Shown here piece by piece: positions 19,472-28,616 of a stretch of DNA of 64,000 nucleotides (position 1 is the stretch's first letter; the number at the start of each line of letters is the position of its first letter). Where the stretch lies: assembly GCF_001623525.1 (NCBI RefSeq), contig NZ_CP015225.1, positions 2,914,001-2,978,000 on the forward strand, given 5' to 3'. The notes beneath the pieces were generated by a model. That model saw nothing but the letters and a program-made list of their open reading frames with translations. It ran no database searches and was not told the origin of the DNA. The position numbers and the translations under genes were made by a program. This DNA comes from Pseudomonas fluorescens. GTDB lineage: Bacteria; Pseudomonadota; Gammaproteobacteria; Pseudomonadales; Pseudomonadaceae.

Positions 19472-19657
19472 CTGTTCACTTAAGGCCATCGACAAACCCG
19501 TGGCAAGGGAGCTTGCTCCCGCTGGGCTGCGAAGCGGCCCCTGAATCTGCCAAATGCGCAGCATCAGACACACCGCACCCGCCGGTTTACGACTGCTTCG
19601 CAGCCGAGCGGGAGCAAGCTCCCTCGCCACAGGTCCATCATTTTCTTAAGTGAACAG
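19472..19657. repeat. REP pair with an extra outer inverted repeat
   Basis: Inner arms are AAGGGAGCTTGCTCCCGCTG (from ~19505) and its inverse (to ~19627). Outside them is a 13-base inverted repeat, CTGTTCACTTAAG at 19472-19484 and CTTAAGTGAACAG at 19645-19657, which brackets the whole unit. It occupies most of the 348-base gap between the thioesterase and CHAD genes; nothing else is seen there. Confidence 0.85.
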
Positions 19658-19688
19658 CATGACCGCTGGGAGCGGGGATGTGCTGGGT

Positions 19689-20450
19689 TCAGGATTTTTC
19701 GAAGCAACTGGCAATCAGCTTGTCGAGCACCTTGTCGGACTTGGCCTCGGCCTTTTCCATGGTGGCGTGCCAGGTTGGAACACAAGCGTGCAGATCGGTT
19801 TCTTCCTTGGCCCTGGCCAGCCACTGCCAGCAGTCGTGCCAGTCGCCCAGTGCGGCCTGGGCGGATTTGAGCCGGGGCAGGGCCGCTTCGGGCAATCGGT
19901 CGAGTTCAGGGTAGGCTTCGATGGCGTAGCGCACGCGCTTGATCAGCAGGCGCAATCGATGGCGGTCATGGGCCGGATCGCGCAGGGCTTCGCCGAGTTT
20001 CTTCCACTGTTTTTCCAAGCGCTTTTCGATGCGTTTGCGCAAACCCTTCAGCAACCCCTCGCGCTGGGAGGCACGAATGAAGCGCGGGAAGGCATCGAGG
20101 ATCATCAGCAACTGCGCCAGTTCAACACTCGCGGCCACGGCGGGGTAAGCCTCGGCCATTTGCACCTGGCGTCGCCGCGCCGCCTCGGCCTGGCCATGCT
20201 GCTCCAGGTAGGCGGCCAACACTTCCCGGTCGCGCAATGGCGTGGTCAGGCTGCCGACCGCCGAAGCAGCCGTTTCCAGCTGTTCGACGCCGGGCAAACC
20301 ACGCAATGGACGAAGCAGGCTGCGCAAACGGCGTACCGTGGTCCGCAAGTCATGCAGCGCTTCGCTGTCGGTATGGGCATTCAAGCGGGCCTGACAGGCC
20401 AACAGGCGGACTTCCAGGCCCAGTATCCGGGCCACCAGCCGATCGATCAT
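19689..20450 (-). CDS. CHAD-domain protein
   Basis: A 253-residue all-helical CHAD (conserved histidine alpha-helical domain) protein. Characteristic pieces are EALHDLRTTVRRLRSLLRPL (residues ~30-49) and HRLRLLIKRVRYAIE (~165-180), giving the conserved His and basic residues thought to bind polyphosphate. The start is the ATG at 20450; an upstream extension to 20540 runs through a repeat and is unlikely to be coding. CHAD proteins associate with polyphosphate granules. The adjacent upstream gene encodes a small lipoprotein on the same strand. Confidence 0.85.
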   Translation of the reverse strand: MIDRLVARILGLEVRLLACQARLNAHTDSEALHDLRTTVRRLRSLLRPLRGLPGVEQLETAASAVGSLTTPLRDREVLAAYLEQHGQAEAARRRQVQMAEAYPAVAASVELAQLLMILDAFPRFIRASQREGLLKGLRKRIEKRLEKQWKKLGEALRDPAHDRHRLRLLIKRVRYAIEAYPELDRLPEAALPRLKSAQAALGDWHDCWQWLARAKEETDLHACVPTWHATMEKAEAKSDKVLDKLIASCFEKS

Positions 20451-20471
20451 GGGGCGTACTCCGTACGCAGC

Positions 20472-20541
20472 TCCAAGCGTCGAGCTGCAAGCTTCAAGAG
20501 AGGAGCGGTGTGCGCCCTTCACTTGTAGCTTGCAGCTCATG
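20472..20541. repeat. inverted repeat of GAGCTGCAAGCTT type
   Basis: GAGCTGCAAGCTT (~20479) and GTAGCTTGCAGCTC (~20526) face each other. The AGCTTGCAGCT word is typical of another intergenic repeat family in fluorescens-group Pseudomonas. It lies between the CHAD and lipoprotein genes. Confidence 0.65.
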
Positions 20542-20555
20542 GCTTGTCGCTGCCG

Positions 20556-20846
20556 TTATCGTCCTGCGCGGGACTCACGAATGTAGAAACGCGCCTTCTC
20601 GGCTTTCTTGGCGCAGCCTTCGAACGCTTCGAATTGCTGCTGGGTCTTGGCGCCCGTCAGCAGGGACAGGGCCTTGGAGTAGCTGACGGTGCCGGCAAAA
20701 CCTTCGGCCTTGGCCAGGTCCAGTTCACGCCAGGCGCTGTCGAGTTGGCTGCCACAACTGTCGCGGTAAGCGGTTTTACCTGCGCAACCGGCCAGGGCCA
20801 AAACCATCAAAGAAGCCACCAAGGGCAGGCGGATCCGAGCTTTCAT
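20556..20846 (-). CDS. small lipoprotein of unknown function
   Basis: A 96-residue protein with a lipoprotein signal peptide and lipobox LAGC (Cys about residue 21), then CAGKTAYRDSCGSQLDSAWRELDLAKAEG and a helical region ending SRAGR. The helix-turn pattern around AWRELDLAKAEGF...YSKALSLLTGAKTQQQFEAFEGC resembles a short helical repeat. The start is the ATG at 20846. No function can be assigned; it may be co-transcribed with the CHAD gene ~105 bases downstream. Confidence 0.75.
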   Translation of the reverse strand: MKARIRLPLVASLMVLALAGCAGKTAYRDSCGSQLDSAWRELDLAKAEGFAGTVSYSKALSLLTGAKTQQQFEAFEGCAKKAEKARFYIRESRAGR

Positions 20847-21053
20847 CAATAACACCTCAAGTCAGGTCAACAGTCGTGCTATTAAGACGGTGGCAACGGC
20901 GAAAAGTGCCTTGCTTGACCGCGTAAATTCAAGTGTGGCCGAGCATACGCAAATGCCGTCACGGCGTGTCAAAAAACGACGCGTGCGCCACAACGATTGA
21001 GCCAAGTCGTCGATGGGTGCATTGTTGAAATCTGTTCGACAAGAGGCCGGGTC

Positions 21054-22091
21054 ATGACAAAACGTGTCGCATTGGTATTGGGTTCGGGTGGCGCCCGGGG
21101 CTATGCCCATATCGGGGTGATCGAAGAAATCGAACGACGTGGCTACGACATTGCCTGCATCGCCGGTTGTTCCATGGGCGCGGTCGTGGGTGGGATCTAT
21201 GCGGCGGGCAAGCTTGAGGAGTACCGCAACTGGATTGAAAGCCTGGATTATCTGGACGTCCTGCGCCTGGTAGACGTCAGTTTTCGCCTGGGGGCGATCC
21301 GTGGCGAAAAGGTCTTCGGACAGATCCGCAAGATCGTCGGCGAAATCAACATTGAACAATTGCGTATCCCCTACACCGCCGTCGCGACCGACCTGACCAA
21401 CCAGCAGGAAATCTGGTTCCAGGAAGGTTGCCTGCATCAGGCAATGCGCGCCTCGGCGGCGATTCCCAGCCTGTTCACGCCCGTGATGCAAGGCAACCGC
21501 ATGTTGGTGGATGGCGGCCTGCTCAACCCATTGCCGATCGTGCCGGTGGTATCGAGCCACTGCGACCTGATCATCGCGGTCAACCTCAACGCCACCAACC
21601 AGAAACAATATCGGTTACCGGTGATCCCGCGCCCCGCCGCGTTCCGGCGGCGCTTCGACACCCTGGTCAGCTCCCTGGGATCGCGCCTGCCGTTTCGCCG
21701 CAAGCAGGCCGAGCAGCTGTTGCTGCTGGAGCAGGAAGCCTTGAAGGCCGAAGCCGCTGACATCAACCCGTGGATCGACTCGGCCGAGCCCGAAGGCCAA
21801 CAACCGGCCGCCGCGCCAGAGAACGAAGGCGCACCGAAATCCGCCACCGGCTCGTTCATCATCGACAACGTCGGCCCGGCCTCGTTGCTGGACTTGATCA
21901 ACCAGAGCTTCGAAGTGATGCAGACCTCGCTGGCCCAGTACAAGATCGCCGGTTACCCGCCGGACGTGCTGATCAACGTGCCGAAACGGGTGTGCCGGTT
22001 CTTCGAGTTCTACAAGGCACCGGAGTTGATCGCACTGGGGCGGGAGATTGCCAGCGATACTTTGGATCGGTATGAGAGTGACCAGAACTGA
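21054..22091 (+). CDS. patatin-like phospholipase (RssA/NTE type)
   Basis: A 345-residue patatin-family hydrolase. The oxyanion motif GSGGARGYAHIG (~10-21), the nucleophile elbow GCSMG (Ser ~43) and the catalytic Asp in VDGGLLNP (~155) are all present, so it should be active. There is no signal peptide. The C-terminal third is variable, with a Pro/Ala/Glu-rich linker (~245-270). It likely acts on lysophospholipids or acyl esters; the physiological substrate is unknown. The start is the ATG at 21054; upstream in-frame codons lack family similarity. Confidence 0.9.
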   Translation: MTKRVALVLGSGGARGYAHIGVIEEIERRGYDIACIAGCSMGAVVGGIYAAGKLEEYRNWIESLDYLDVLRLVDVSFRLGAIRGEKVFGQIRKIVGEINIEQLRIPYTAVATDLTNQQEIWFQEGCLHQAMRASAAIPSLFTPVMQGNRMLVDGGLLNPLPIVPVVSSHCDLIIAVNLNATNQKQYRLPVIPRPAAFRRRFDTLVSSLGSRLPFRRKQAEQLLLLEQEALKAEAADINPWIDSAEPEGQQPAAAPENEGAPKSATGSFIIDNVGPASLLDLINQSFEVMQTSLAQYKIAGYPPDVLINVPKRVCRFFEFYKAPELIALGREIASDTLDRYESDQN

Positions 22092-22108
22092 GCACGATCG
22101 CTGAGCCC

Positions 22109-22240
22109 TTGTGGCGAGGGAGCTTGCTCCCGCTGGGGTGCGAAGCGCCCCCAAAACCGCACGCTCGGTGTATCAGGTTCATTGAGTTGGCTGTATCGGG
22201 GCTGCTGCGCAGCCCAGCGGGAGCAAGCTCCCTCGCCACA
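22109..22240. repeat. REP pair (GTGGCGAGGGAGCTTGCTCC type)
   Basis: GTGGCGAGGGAGCTTGCTCC at the left is repeated inverted at the right, with the inner palindromes GGTGCGAAGCGCCCC and GGGGCTGCTGCGCAGCCC. It lies between the patatin gene and the convergent kdpE. Confidence 0.9.
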
Positions 22241-22269
22241 TGAGTGCACGACTTGAAGCCTGTTCGAGG

Positions 22270-22968
22270 CTAAGCCCCACCCTCCCCCAACAACCGATAC
22301 CCCACCCCCGCCTCGGTCACAATGAACCGCGGTCGGGTCGGGTCGTCGGCCAGTTTCTGGCGCAGGTGGCCGACCACGATGCGCAGGTAGTGACTGTCTT
22401 CGGTGTGGGTCGGGCCCCAGATGTCCTTGAGCAGTTGCTGCTGGGTAATGACCCGCCCCGGGTGCCGCGCCAGTTGTGCCAGCACGGCGTACTCCTTGCG
22501 AGTCAGGGACACTTCGCTGCCGTCCAGCAGCACGCGTCGATACGCCAGGTCCACCGTCAGCGGGCCGAACTTCAGCGCGGCTTCCTGCGGCTCGCCAGCC
22601 GGGGCCTGGCGCAACAAGGCGCGGATGCGGGCGAGAAATTCCTGGATGCCGAACGGCTTGGTCACGTAATCGTTGGCACCATTGTCCAACGCCTCGACCT
22701 TCTGCGCTTCGCTGGCCCGCACCGAGAGCACCAGCACCGGCACCGTCGACCATTGGCGAAACTCGCGCAACACCTGCTGGCCGTCCATGTCCGGCAGGCC
22801 CAGGTCGAGTATCAGCAGATCGGGCTTGTTCAGCGCCGCTTGGGCAAGCCCTTCCACGCCGGTGCCGGCTTCCAGCACCTTGTAACCTTGGGAACTCAGG
22901 CTGATGCGCAGGAATTTGCGGATCTGCGGTTCGTCATCGATGACCAAAAGGGTCGCGGTCTGGCTCAT
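22270..22968 (-). CDS. kdpE: response regulator KdpE
   Basis: A 232-residue OmpR-type regulator. The receiver domain (~5-118) has acidic D11-D12, phosphoacceptor D55 in LILDLGLPD, and the K in VTKPFG. The DNA-binding winged helix is at ~135-230 (LTRKEYAVLAQLARHPG). The start is the ATG at 22968. It lies downstream of kdpD on the same strand, and the pair with kdpFABC defines it as the K+-limitation/osmotic response regulator. Confidence 0.95.
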   Translation of the reverse strand: MSQTATLLVIDDEPQIRKFLRISLSSQGYKVLEAGTGVEGLAQAALNKPDLLILDLGLPDMDGQQVLREFRQWSTVPVLVLSVRASEAQKVEALDNGANDYVTKPFGIQEFLARIRALLRQAPAGEPQEAALKFGPLTVDLAYRRVLLDGSEVSLTRKEYAVLAQLARHPGRVITQQQLLKDIWGPTHTEDSHYLRIVVGHLRQKLADDPTRPRFIVTEAGVGYRLLGEGGA

Positions 22969-23032
22969 GGCGCTCGTTCGTTGCAATCAGGTGAAAGGGC
23001 AAGCAGGTAGGACGAGAGTAACCCAGCGCCGC

Positions 23033-25684
23033 TCAAGCTTCATCGTCCATGCCCGGTTGCGCCTGTAAGGGCAGGTGCAACGTGATGCAGGTGCCGCGCC
23101 CGTCGAGGCCATCGGCCACGCTGATTCGCCCGCCATGGGCACCGACCATGCCCTGGCAGATGGCCAATCCCAACCCCGTGCCCTGCCCGCCCCGATCGCC
23201 GCGCGCGGCGGTATAGAACATGTCGAAGATGTTCTCTCGCTCTTGCTCAGGGATCCCGGGGCCCTCGTCAGCCACCGCAAAAAACACTTCGCTGTCGGTC
23301 ACGCCGGCGCTCAGCAGCAGCCGCCCGTGAACGGGTGAGAAGCGCGCAGCGTTCTCCAGCACGTTTACCAGGGCCTGTTCGATCAACGCCGCATGGACAT
23401 ACAGCAAGGGCAATTCAGCGGGCACCTCGACACTGAGCGCCAGGGGTGCCAACACCGCCCGCAGGCGGTTCAGCGCGCTGCCGACGATATCGGCTGGCGA
23501 CACCCAGTCTCGCGCCAGCTTCAGAGCGCCGTGGCCAAGACGGGTCATGTCCAGCAGGTTCTGGATGTAGCGATCCAGCCGCTCGGCCTCATCGCGGGTG
23601 CCTTCGAGCAGTTCACGGCGATCGGCCAGAGGGATCGCCTCCCCCAGCGCCAACAGGCTGTCGATGCTGCCGCGCATGGACGTCAGCGGCGTGCGCAAGT
23701 CATGGGACACCGAAGCCAGCAAGGCGCTGCGCAGTTGCTCGGTTTCACCGTGCAGGCGCGCCGCTTCCAGGTCCTGGGCCAGTTGCGCCCGGGCCAACGC
23801 CTGGGCCAATGGTTGACTGAGCGCCGCCAGTAAACGCCGACGCTGACCGCTCAGCGGCTTGCCTTCGTTCGGGCACACCCCCAGCAGCCCCAGTGGCCCG
23901 CCTTCCGCCGACAGCGGCCACCACCACCAGCGTCCGGATGGCAACGTCCCGGTGCCGGCACCGGCGGGCTGGTCATGCTGCCAAGCCCAATCGGCCGCCG
24001 CACGTTCGGCCTCGGTGAATGTCAACGGCTCGCCCGTCTCGACCTTCCAATCGCGCTGGCCGTCGCGATTGAGCAGGCAAAGCTGCAAGTCGTGCAGGCC
24101 GTTGAGGTGCTGCGCGGCGGCGCTGATCACCGCCTGGCGGTCGGTGGCGGCAGTGAGTTTGCGCGACAGGTCGAGCAGTTCGCCGGTTTCCTGCTGGGTG
24201 TCGCGCAAGGCTTGCAATTGTCGGCGCTGACGGGCCGCCAGATTGCCGGTCAGGGCCGCCATCAGCAGGAAAAACACCAGGGTCAGCACGTCTTCTTCGC
24301 GCTGGATGGTGAAGGAAAAATTCGGCGGGATGAACAGGAAGTCATAGGCCAGGAACGACAGCGCCGCGCAGGCCAGCGCCGGACCGAGGCTGCTGCGTAC
24401 CGCCACCAGCAACACTGCCATCAGGAACACCAGGGAGATATTGGGCAGCGCCAGCCACCCTGAAATACCCCAGGCCAACGCGCTGGCCGCCACGGTCGCC
24501 GTCAGCGCCAGCACATAGTCGAACCCAGTCTGGACGGCGTTCGAACGCACGCGGGCGGGACGGGGCTGTTCATCGCTGTCCAGCACGTTGATTTCCAGTC
24601 CCCGGGCATCGCGCAGCAAGCGTGAAGCCAAGCCACCGCCGAACAACCGTCGCCGCAAACGCGGCCGGGACTGGCCCACCAACAGTAGCGTGGCGCGACG
24701 TTCGGTGGCGTGCTGGATCAAGGTCTTGGCGACTTCGCCGGCCCGCAACAGCACCACTTCGCCGCCGAGGCGTTCAGCCAACTGCTGGGCATTTTGCAGA
24801 TACTGTCGCGATGACTCGTCGTGCGCGACGCCGCTGTCTACGTGGACCAGGCTCCACGGCAGATGCCGGCGCTGGGCGACGCGGCTGGCGTGGCGCACCA
24901 GACGCTCGGCCTGCACGTCGGCGCCTACCCCCACCAGCAAGCGTCCGCGCACCGCCGGCGCGGCCTGGCCCAGTTGCCGATAACCCTGGGCCAAATCGTT
25001 GTCCACCTGGGCGGCGGCGGTCTGCATGGCCAGCTCACGCAACGCGGTCAGGTTGGTCTGGGTGAAAAACGCATCGATCGCCGCTCGCGCCTGCTCCGGC
25101 ACATAGACCTTGCCATCACGCAGGCGCTCCAGCAGCTCGCGCGATGGCAGGTCGATCAACAGCAGTTCATCGGCTTCCTGCAAGACCCAATCCGGCAACG
25201 TCTCGCGCACCTGCACTCCGGTGATGCCGCGCACCTGGTCGTTGAGGCTTTCCAGGTGCTGGACATTGACGGTGGTGTAGACATCGATGCCGGCGGCGAG
25301 CAGTTCCTGGATGTCTTGCCAGCGTTTGGCATGACGACTGCCGGGGGCGTTGCTGTGGGCCAGTTCGTCCACCAGCACCAGGGCCGGGCGGGCCGCGAGC
25401 AGGCCGTCGAGATCCATTTCTTCGAGCATGACGCCACGATATTCCGAACGTACCAACGGTTGCTGCACCAGACCGCCGAGCAGTGCTTCGGTTTCGGCAC
25501 GACCGTGGGTTTCCACCACGCCGGCGACGACTTTCACGCCTTGACGCAGTTGGGTGTGGGCCGCTTGCAGCATGGCGTAGGTCTTGCCGACACCGGGCGC
25601 CGCGCCCAGGAAGACCTTGAGCCGGCCACGATCGTTACGGGGCAGATTGGCTAACAGTGCGTCGGCGCGGCCGGAGTCGCTCAT
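23033..25684 (-). CDS. kdpD: sensor histidine kinase KdpD
   Basis: An 883-residue kinase. The N-terminal KdpD domain (~18-225) has Walker A GAAPGVGKT (27-35); a USP-like domain follows (~245-365), then four transmembrane helices (~390-490), a GAF-like region (~510-620), the HisKA dimerisation domain with phosphoacceptor His in SVSHDLRTPLTSMRG, and the HATPase domain with the N box VLENAARFSP, DEGPGIP and GTGLGLAI. The start is the ATG at 25684; a longer in-frame start at 25720 runs into a REP pair. KdpD senses low K+ or turgor and phosphorylates KdpE. kdpE begins 64 bases after its stop. Confidence 0.95.
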   Translation of the reverse strand: MSDSGRADALLANLPRNDRGRLKVFLGAAPGVGKTYAMLQAAHTQLRQGVKVVAGVVETHGRAETEALLGGLVQQPLVRSEYRGVMLEEMDLDGLLAARPALVLVDELAHSNAPGSRHAKRWQDIQELLAAGIDVYTTVNVQHLESLNDQVRGITGVQVRETLPDWVLQEADELLLIDLPSRELLERLRDGKVYVPEQARAAIDAFFTQTNLTALRELAMQTAAAQVDNDLAQGYRQLGQAAPAVRGRLLVGVGADVQAERLVRHASRVAQRRHLPWSLVHVDSGVAHDESSRQYLQNAQQLAERLGGEVVLLRAGEVAKTLIQHATERRATLLLVGQSRPRLRRRLFGGGLASRLLRDARGLEINVLDSDEQPRPARVRSNAVQTGFDYVLALTATVAASALAWGISGWLALPNISLVFLMAVLLVAVRSSLGPALACAALSFLAYDFLFIPPNFSFTIQREEDVLTLVFFLLMAALTGNLAARQRRQLQALRDTQQETGELLDLSRKLTAATDRQAVISAAAQHLNGLHDLQLCLLNRDGQRDWKVETGEPLTFTEAERAAADWAWQHDQPAGAGTGTLPSGRWWWWPLSAEGGPLGLLGVCPNEGKPLSGQRRRLLAALSQPLAQALARAQLAQDLEAARLHGETEQLRSALLASVSHDLRTPLTSMRGSIDSLLALGEAIPLADRRELLEGTRDEAERLDRYIQNLLDMTRLGHGALKLARDWVSPADIVGSALNRLRAVLAPLALSVEVPAELPLLYVHAALIEQALVNVLENAARFSPVHGRLLLSAGVTDSEVFFAVADEGPGIPEQERENIFDMFYTAARGDRGGQGTGLGLAICQGMVGAHGGRISVADGLDGRGTCITLHLPLQAQPGMDDEA

Positions 25685-25721
25685 GCTGGGGATTCTCTTG
25701 TTTCGAATAGGTTCAGCCATT

Positions 25722-25813
25722 CTGTGGGAGCGAGCGCGCTCGCCATAGCGGTAGGTCAGCCAACATTGAGAGCGACCGATACACGCTCATCGCTAGCAAG
25801 CTCGCTCCCACAG
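25722..25813. repeat. REP pair between kdpC and kdpD
   Basis: CTGTGGGAGCGAGCGCGCTCGC at the left mirrors GCAAGCTCGCTCCCACAG at the right. This is the GGGAGCGAGC class. It fills the gap between the kdpC stop (25817) and the kdpD start (25684). Confidence 0.88.
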
Positions 25814-25816
25814 GTT

Positions 25817-26362
25817 CTACAGTTTTTCCAGCGCCAGGTTCAGCGCCAGCACATTCACCACTGGCGGGCCCACCAAGGATTGCTCGGTGTTGTCGTCGAG
25901 CAGTTGCTGCAAGGTCGAGGCCGGCAGGTTACGCGCTGCGGCAACACGCGCCAGTTGATAGGCAATCGCCGCCGGAGGCAAGTGCGGATCCAGCCCGCTG
26001 GCGGAGGTGGTCAGCAAGGCCAGCGGCACCGGGCCCTGGCCGGGCACCTGGAGTTTTTGGGCGTCATCGATCACCCGCGAGGCCAGAGCCGGATTGCTCG
26101 GGGAGAAGTTGCTGGCGCCGCTGGCAACCGTGGCGAAGGCACCGGCCGACGGCCGTGGATGAAACCACGCATCGCCGGTGAAATCCTGGGCGATCAGCGT
26201 CGAGCCACGGACCTTGCCGTCGGCATCGACGACCAAGCTGCCGTTGGCCTGGGCGGGAAACGCGACTTGCGCCACGCCGGTGACCACCAGCGGGTACGCG
26301 ACACCGGTGATCAGGGTCATCAGTAATAACAGGCTCAAGGCCGGGCGAATGAAGGTAAGCAT
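25817..26362 (-). CDS. kdpC: K+-transporting ATPase subunit KdpC
   Basis: A 181-residue subunit with one N-terminal transmembrane helix (~8-32; [21 protein letters not shown]) and a periplasmic domain containing [16 protein letters not shown], the ASGASN stretch, and the C-terminal [22 protein letters not shown] motif. KdpC stabilises the KdpFABC complex and affects K+ affinity. The ATG at 26362 follows kdpB by ~190 bases that contain a REP pair, an unusual gap inside this operon. Confidence 0.95.
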   Translation of the reverse strand: MLTFIRPALSLLLLMTLITGVAYPLVVTGVAQVAFPAQANGSLVVDADGKVRGSTLIAQDFTGDAWFHPRPSAGAFATVASGASNFSPSNPALASRVIDDAQKLQVPGQGPVPLALLTTSASGLDPHLPPAAIAYQLARVAAARNLPASTLQQLLDDNTEQSLVGPPVVNVLALNLALEKL

Positions 26363-26389
26363 TCAACAATTCCTCAGTTGAAAATACAT

Positions 26390-26523
26390 CTGTGGCGAGG
26401 GGATTTATCCCCGCTGGGTTGCGCAGCAACCCCAAAACAATCGCCGTCGTTTTGCCTGACACCCCGGGGTATCAGGCCTGGGGGCTGCTCCGCAGCCCAG
26501 CGGGGATAAATCCCCTCGCCACA
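26390..26523. repeat. REP pair between kdpB and kdpC
   Basis: TGTGGCGAGGGGATTTATCC at the left mirrors GGATAAATCCCCTCGCCACA at the right, with inner GGGTTGCGCAGCAACCC and GGGGCTGCTCCGCAGCCC stems. This is the GGGGATTTATCCCC class. It sits inside the kdp operon. Confidence 0.9.
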
Positions 26524-26551
26524 AAGTTCAGTAGCTACATGCACTCACACC

Positions 26552-28609
26552 TCAAACCAGGTGCAACGCCGTCAGCAACATATCGATCGCCTTGATCCCC
26601 ACGAACGGCACCACGATCCCGCCCAAGCCATAGATCAGCAGATTGCGTCGCAACAGCGCCGCCGCACTTGCCGCTTGCACGCGCACGCCACGCAGGGCCA
26701 GGGGGATCAGCACGACGATGATCAAGGCGTTGAAGACGATGGCCGACACAATCGCGCTCTGGGGGCTGCTCAGGTGCATCACGTTCAACACGCCGAGCTG
26801 TGGATAAATCGAAGCGAACAGCGCCGGCAGGATCGCGAAGTACTTGGCGATGTCGTTGGCGATGGAAAAGGTGGTCAGTGCGCCACGGGTCACCAGCAGT
26901 TCCTTGCCGATCTGCACCACATCGAGCAACTTGGTCGGGTCGCTGTCGAGGTCGACCATGTTGGCCGCCTCCCGCGCGGCCTGGGTGCCGTCGTTCATCG
27001 CCATGCCGACATCGGCCTGGGCCAGGGCCGGGGCGTCGTTGGCACCGTCGCCGCACATGGCCACCAGCCGGCCGTCATTTTGCTCATGACGGATACGCGC
27101 CAGTTTTTTCTCCGGCGTGGCCTCCGCCAGCACGTCATCGACACCGGCCTCGGCGGCAATCGCCGCAGCGGTCAACGGGTTGTCGCCGGTGACCATCACC
27201 GTGCGGATCCCCAGCTTGCGCAACTCGGCAAAGCGCTCGCGAATGCCCGGCTTGACCACGTCCTTGAGGTGGATCGCGCCGAGCAGCTTGCCGTCCACGC
27301 ACACCAGCAACGGCGTGCCGCCACTCTGGGCGATCTTGTCGACCTCCCGCGCCAATGCCTGTGGCAACTCATTGCGTGCAAGGCCGATGAAGTCCAGCAA
27401 CGAATCCACGGCGCCCTTGCGGTAGATGCGGCCCTGATAGTCGACGCCGGACAAACGGGTTTCAGCACTGAACGGCACGGCCGTCAGCGCTTCGACGCCA
27501 GGCTCAGACTGCGGATGCAAGCCTCGTAGGTACTCGACGATGGACTTGCCCTCAGCGGTGTCATCAGCCAACGAGGCAAACAGAGCGCCTTCGGCCAGTT
27601 CCTTGGCACTCACACCAGGGGCGGCATAGACCGCTGTACAGCGACGATTGCCAAAGGTGATGGTGCCGGTCTTGTCCAGCATCAACACATGCACGTCCCC
27701 CGCCGCCTCGACCGCGCGGCCGGACTTGGCGATCACGTTCAGGCGCACCAGCCGATCCATCCCGGCGATGCCGATGGCCGACAGCAGCCCGCCGATGGTG
27801 GTGGGAATCAACGTCACCAACAGCGCCACCAGAAACACCAGCGGCAGGTTGGCGTTGGCGAAATGGGCGAACGGTTGCAGCGTCACCACCACCAACAGGA
27901 AGATCAGCGTCAGGCCGATCAACAGGATATCCAGCGCCACCTCGTTCGGCGTTTTCTGGCGCTTGGCACCTTCGACCAAGGCGATCATGCGGTCCAGGGT
28001 GGACTCGCCGGGATTGCTGGTGATGCGGATCAGCAGCCAGTCGGAGACCAGCCGCGTATTGCCAGTCACAGCCGAGCGATCGCCGCCGGACTCGCGGATG
28101 ACCGGCGCCGATTCGCCAGTGATCGCCGCCTCGTTGACCGCGGCGATGCCTTCGATCACTTCACCGTCGCCAGGGATCATGTCGCCGGCCTCGACGCGCA
28201 CCACGTCGCCTTTGCGCAGGCGGGTGGCGGGGATGATTTCAAAGCCGCTGGCGGTCTGGCGACGTGCGTTGAGGCCTTCGCTGCCAGCCTTGAGACTGTC
28301 GGCCCGGGCTTTGCCGCGGCCTTCGGCCAAGGCTTCGGCGAAGTTGGCGAACAGCACGGTGAACCACAGCCACAACGCAATTTGCGCAGCCACAAATGTC
28401 GGCACGGCGCTGTCGGGGATGAAGCACAACACAGTGGTGAGGATCGCGGTCAGCTCCACCACCAGCATCACCGGCGCGCGGTGCAACTGGCGTGGATCGA
28501 GCTTGACGAAGGCTTGCACCAGCGCCGGCCGCCAAAGGGCCGACAGGTGCGTCTTCGGTTGTTCCGGTGCCTTGGCGGCGACGGTTTTGCTCATCGGCAT
28601 ATTCATCAT
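26552..28609 (-). CDS. kdpB: K+-transporting P-type ATPase subunit KdpB
   Basis: A 685-residue P-type ATPase of the usual length, with TGES in [10 protein letters not shown], the phosphorylation site [13 protein letters not shown] (Asp ~ residue 308), the nucleotide-binding region KGAVDSLL, and the hinge motif [20 protein letters not shown]. Seven transmembrane segments fit the hydrophobic pattern. It hydrolyses ATP to drive K+ through KdpA. The ATG at 28609 has GAGGA just upstream and lies seven bases after the kdpA stop. Confidence 0.96.
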   Translation of the reverse strand: MMNMPMSKTVAAKAPEQPKTHLSALWRPALVQAFVKLDPRQLHRAPVMLVVELTAILTTVLCFIPDSAVPTFVAAQIALWLWFTVLFANFAEALAEGRGKARADSLKAGSEGLNARRQTASGFEIIPATRLRKGDVVRVEAGDMIPGDGEVIEGIAAVNEAAITGESAPVIRESGGDRSAVTGNTRLVSDWLLIRITSNPGESTLDRMIALVEGAKRQKTPNEVALDILLIGLTLIFLLVVVTLQPFAHFANANLPLVFLVALLVTLIPTTIGGLLSAIGIAGMDRLVRLNVIAKSGRAVEAAGDVHVLMLDKTGTITFGNRRCTAVYAAPGVSAKELAEGALFASLADDTAEGKSIVEYLRGLHPQSEPGVEALTAVPFSAETRLSGVDYQGRIYRKGAVDSLLDFIGLARNELPQALAREVDKIAQSGGTPLLVCVDGKLLGAIHLKDVVKPGIRERFAELRKLGIRTVMVTGDNPLTAAAIAAEAGVDDVLAEATPEKKLARIRHEQNDGRLVAMCGDGANDAPALAQADVGMAMNDGTQAAREAANMVDLDSDPTKLLDVVQIGKELLVTRGALTTFSIANDIAKYFAILPALFASIYPQLGVLNVMHLSSPQSAIVSAIVFNALIIVVLIPLALRGVRVQAASAAALLRRNLLIYGLGGIVVPFVGIKAIDMLLTALHLV

Positions 28610-28616
28610 CAGGTCC

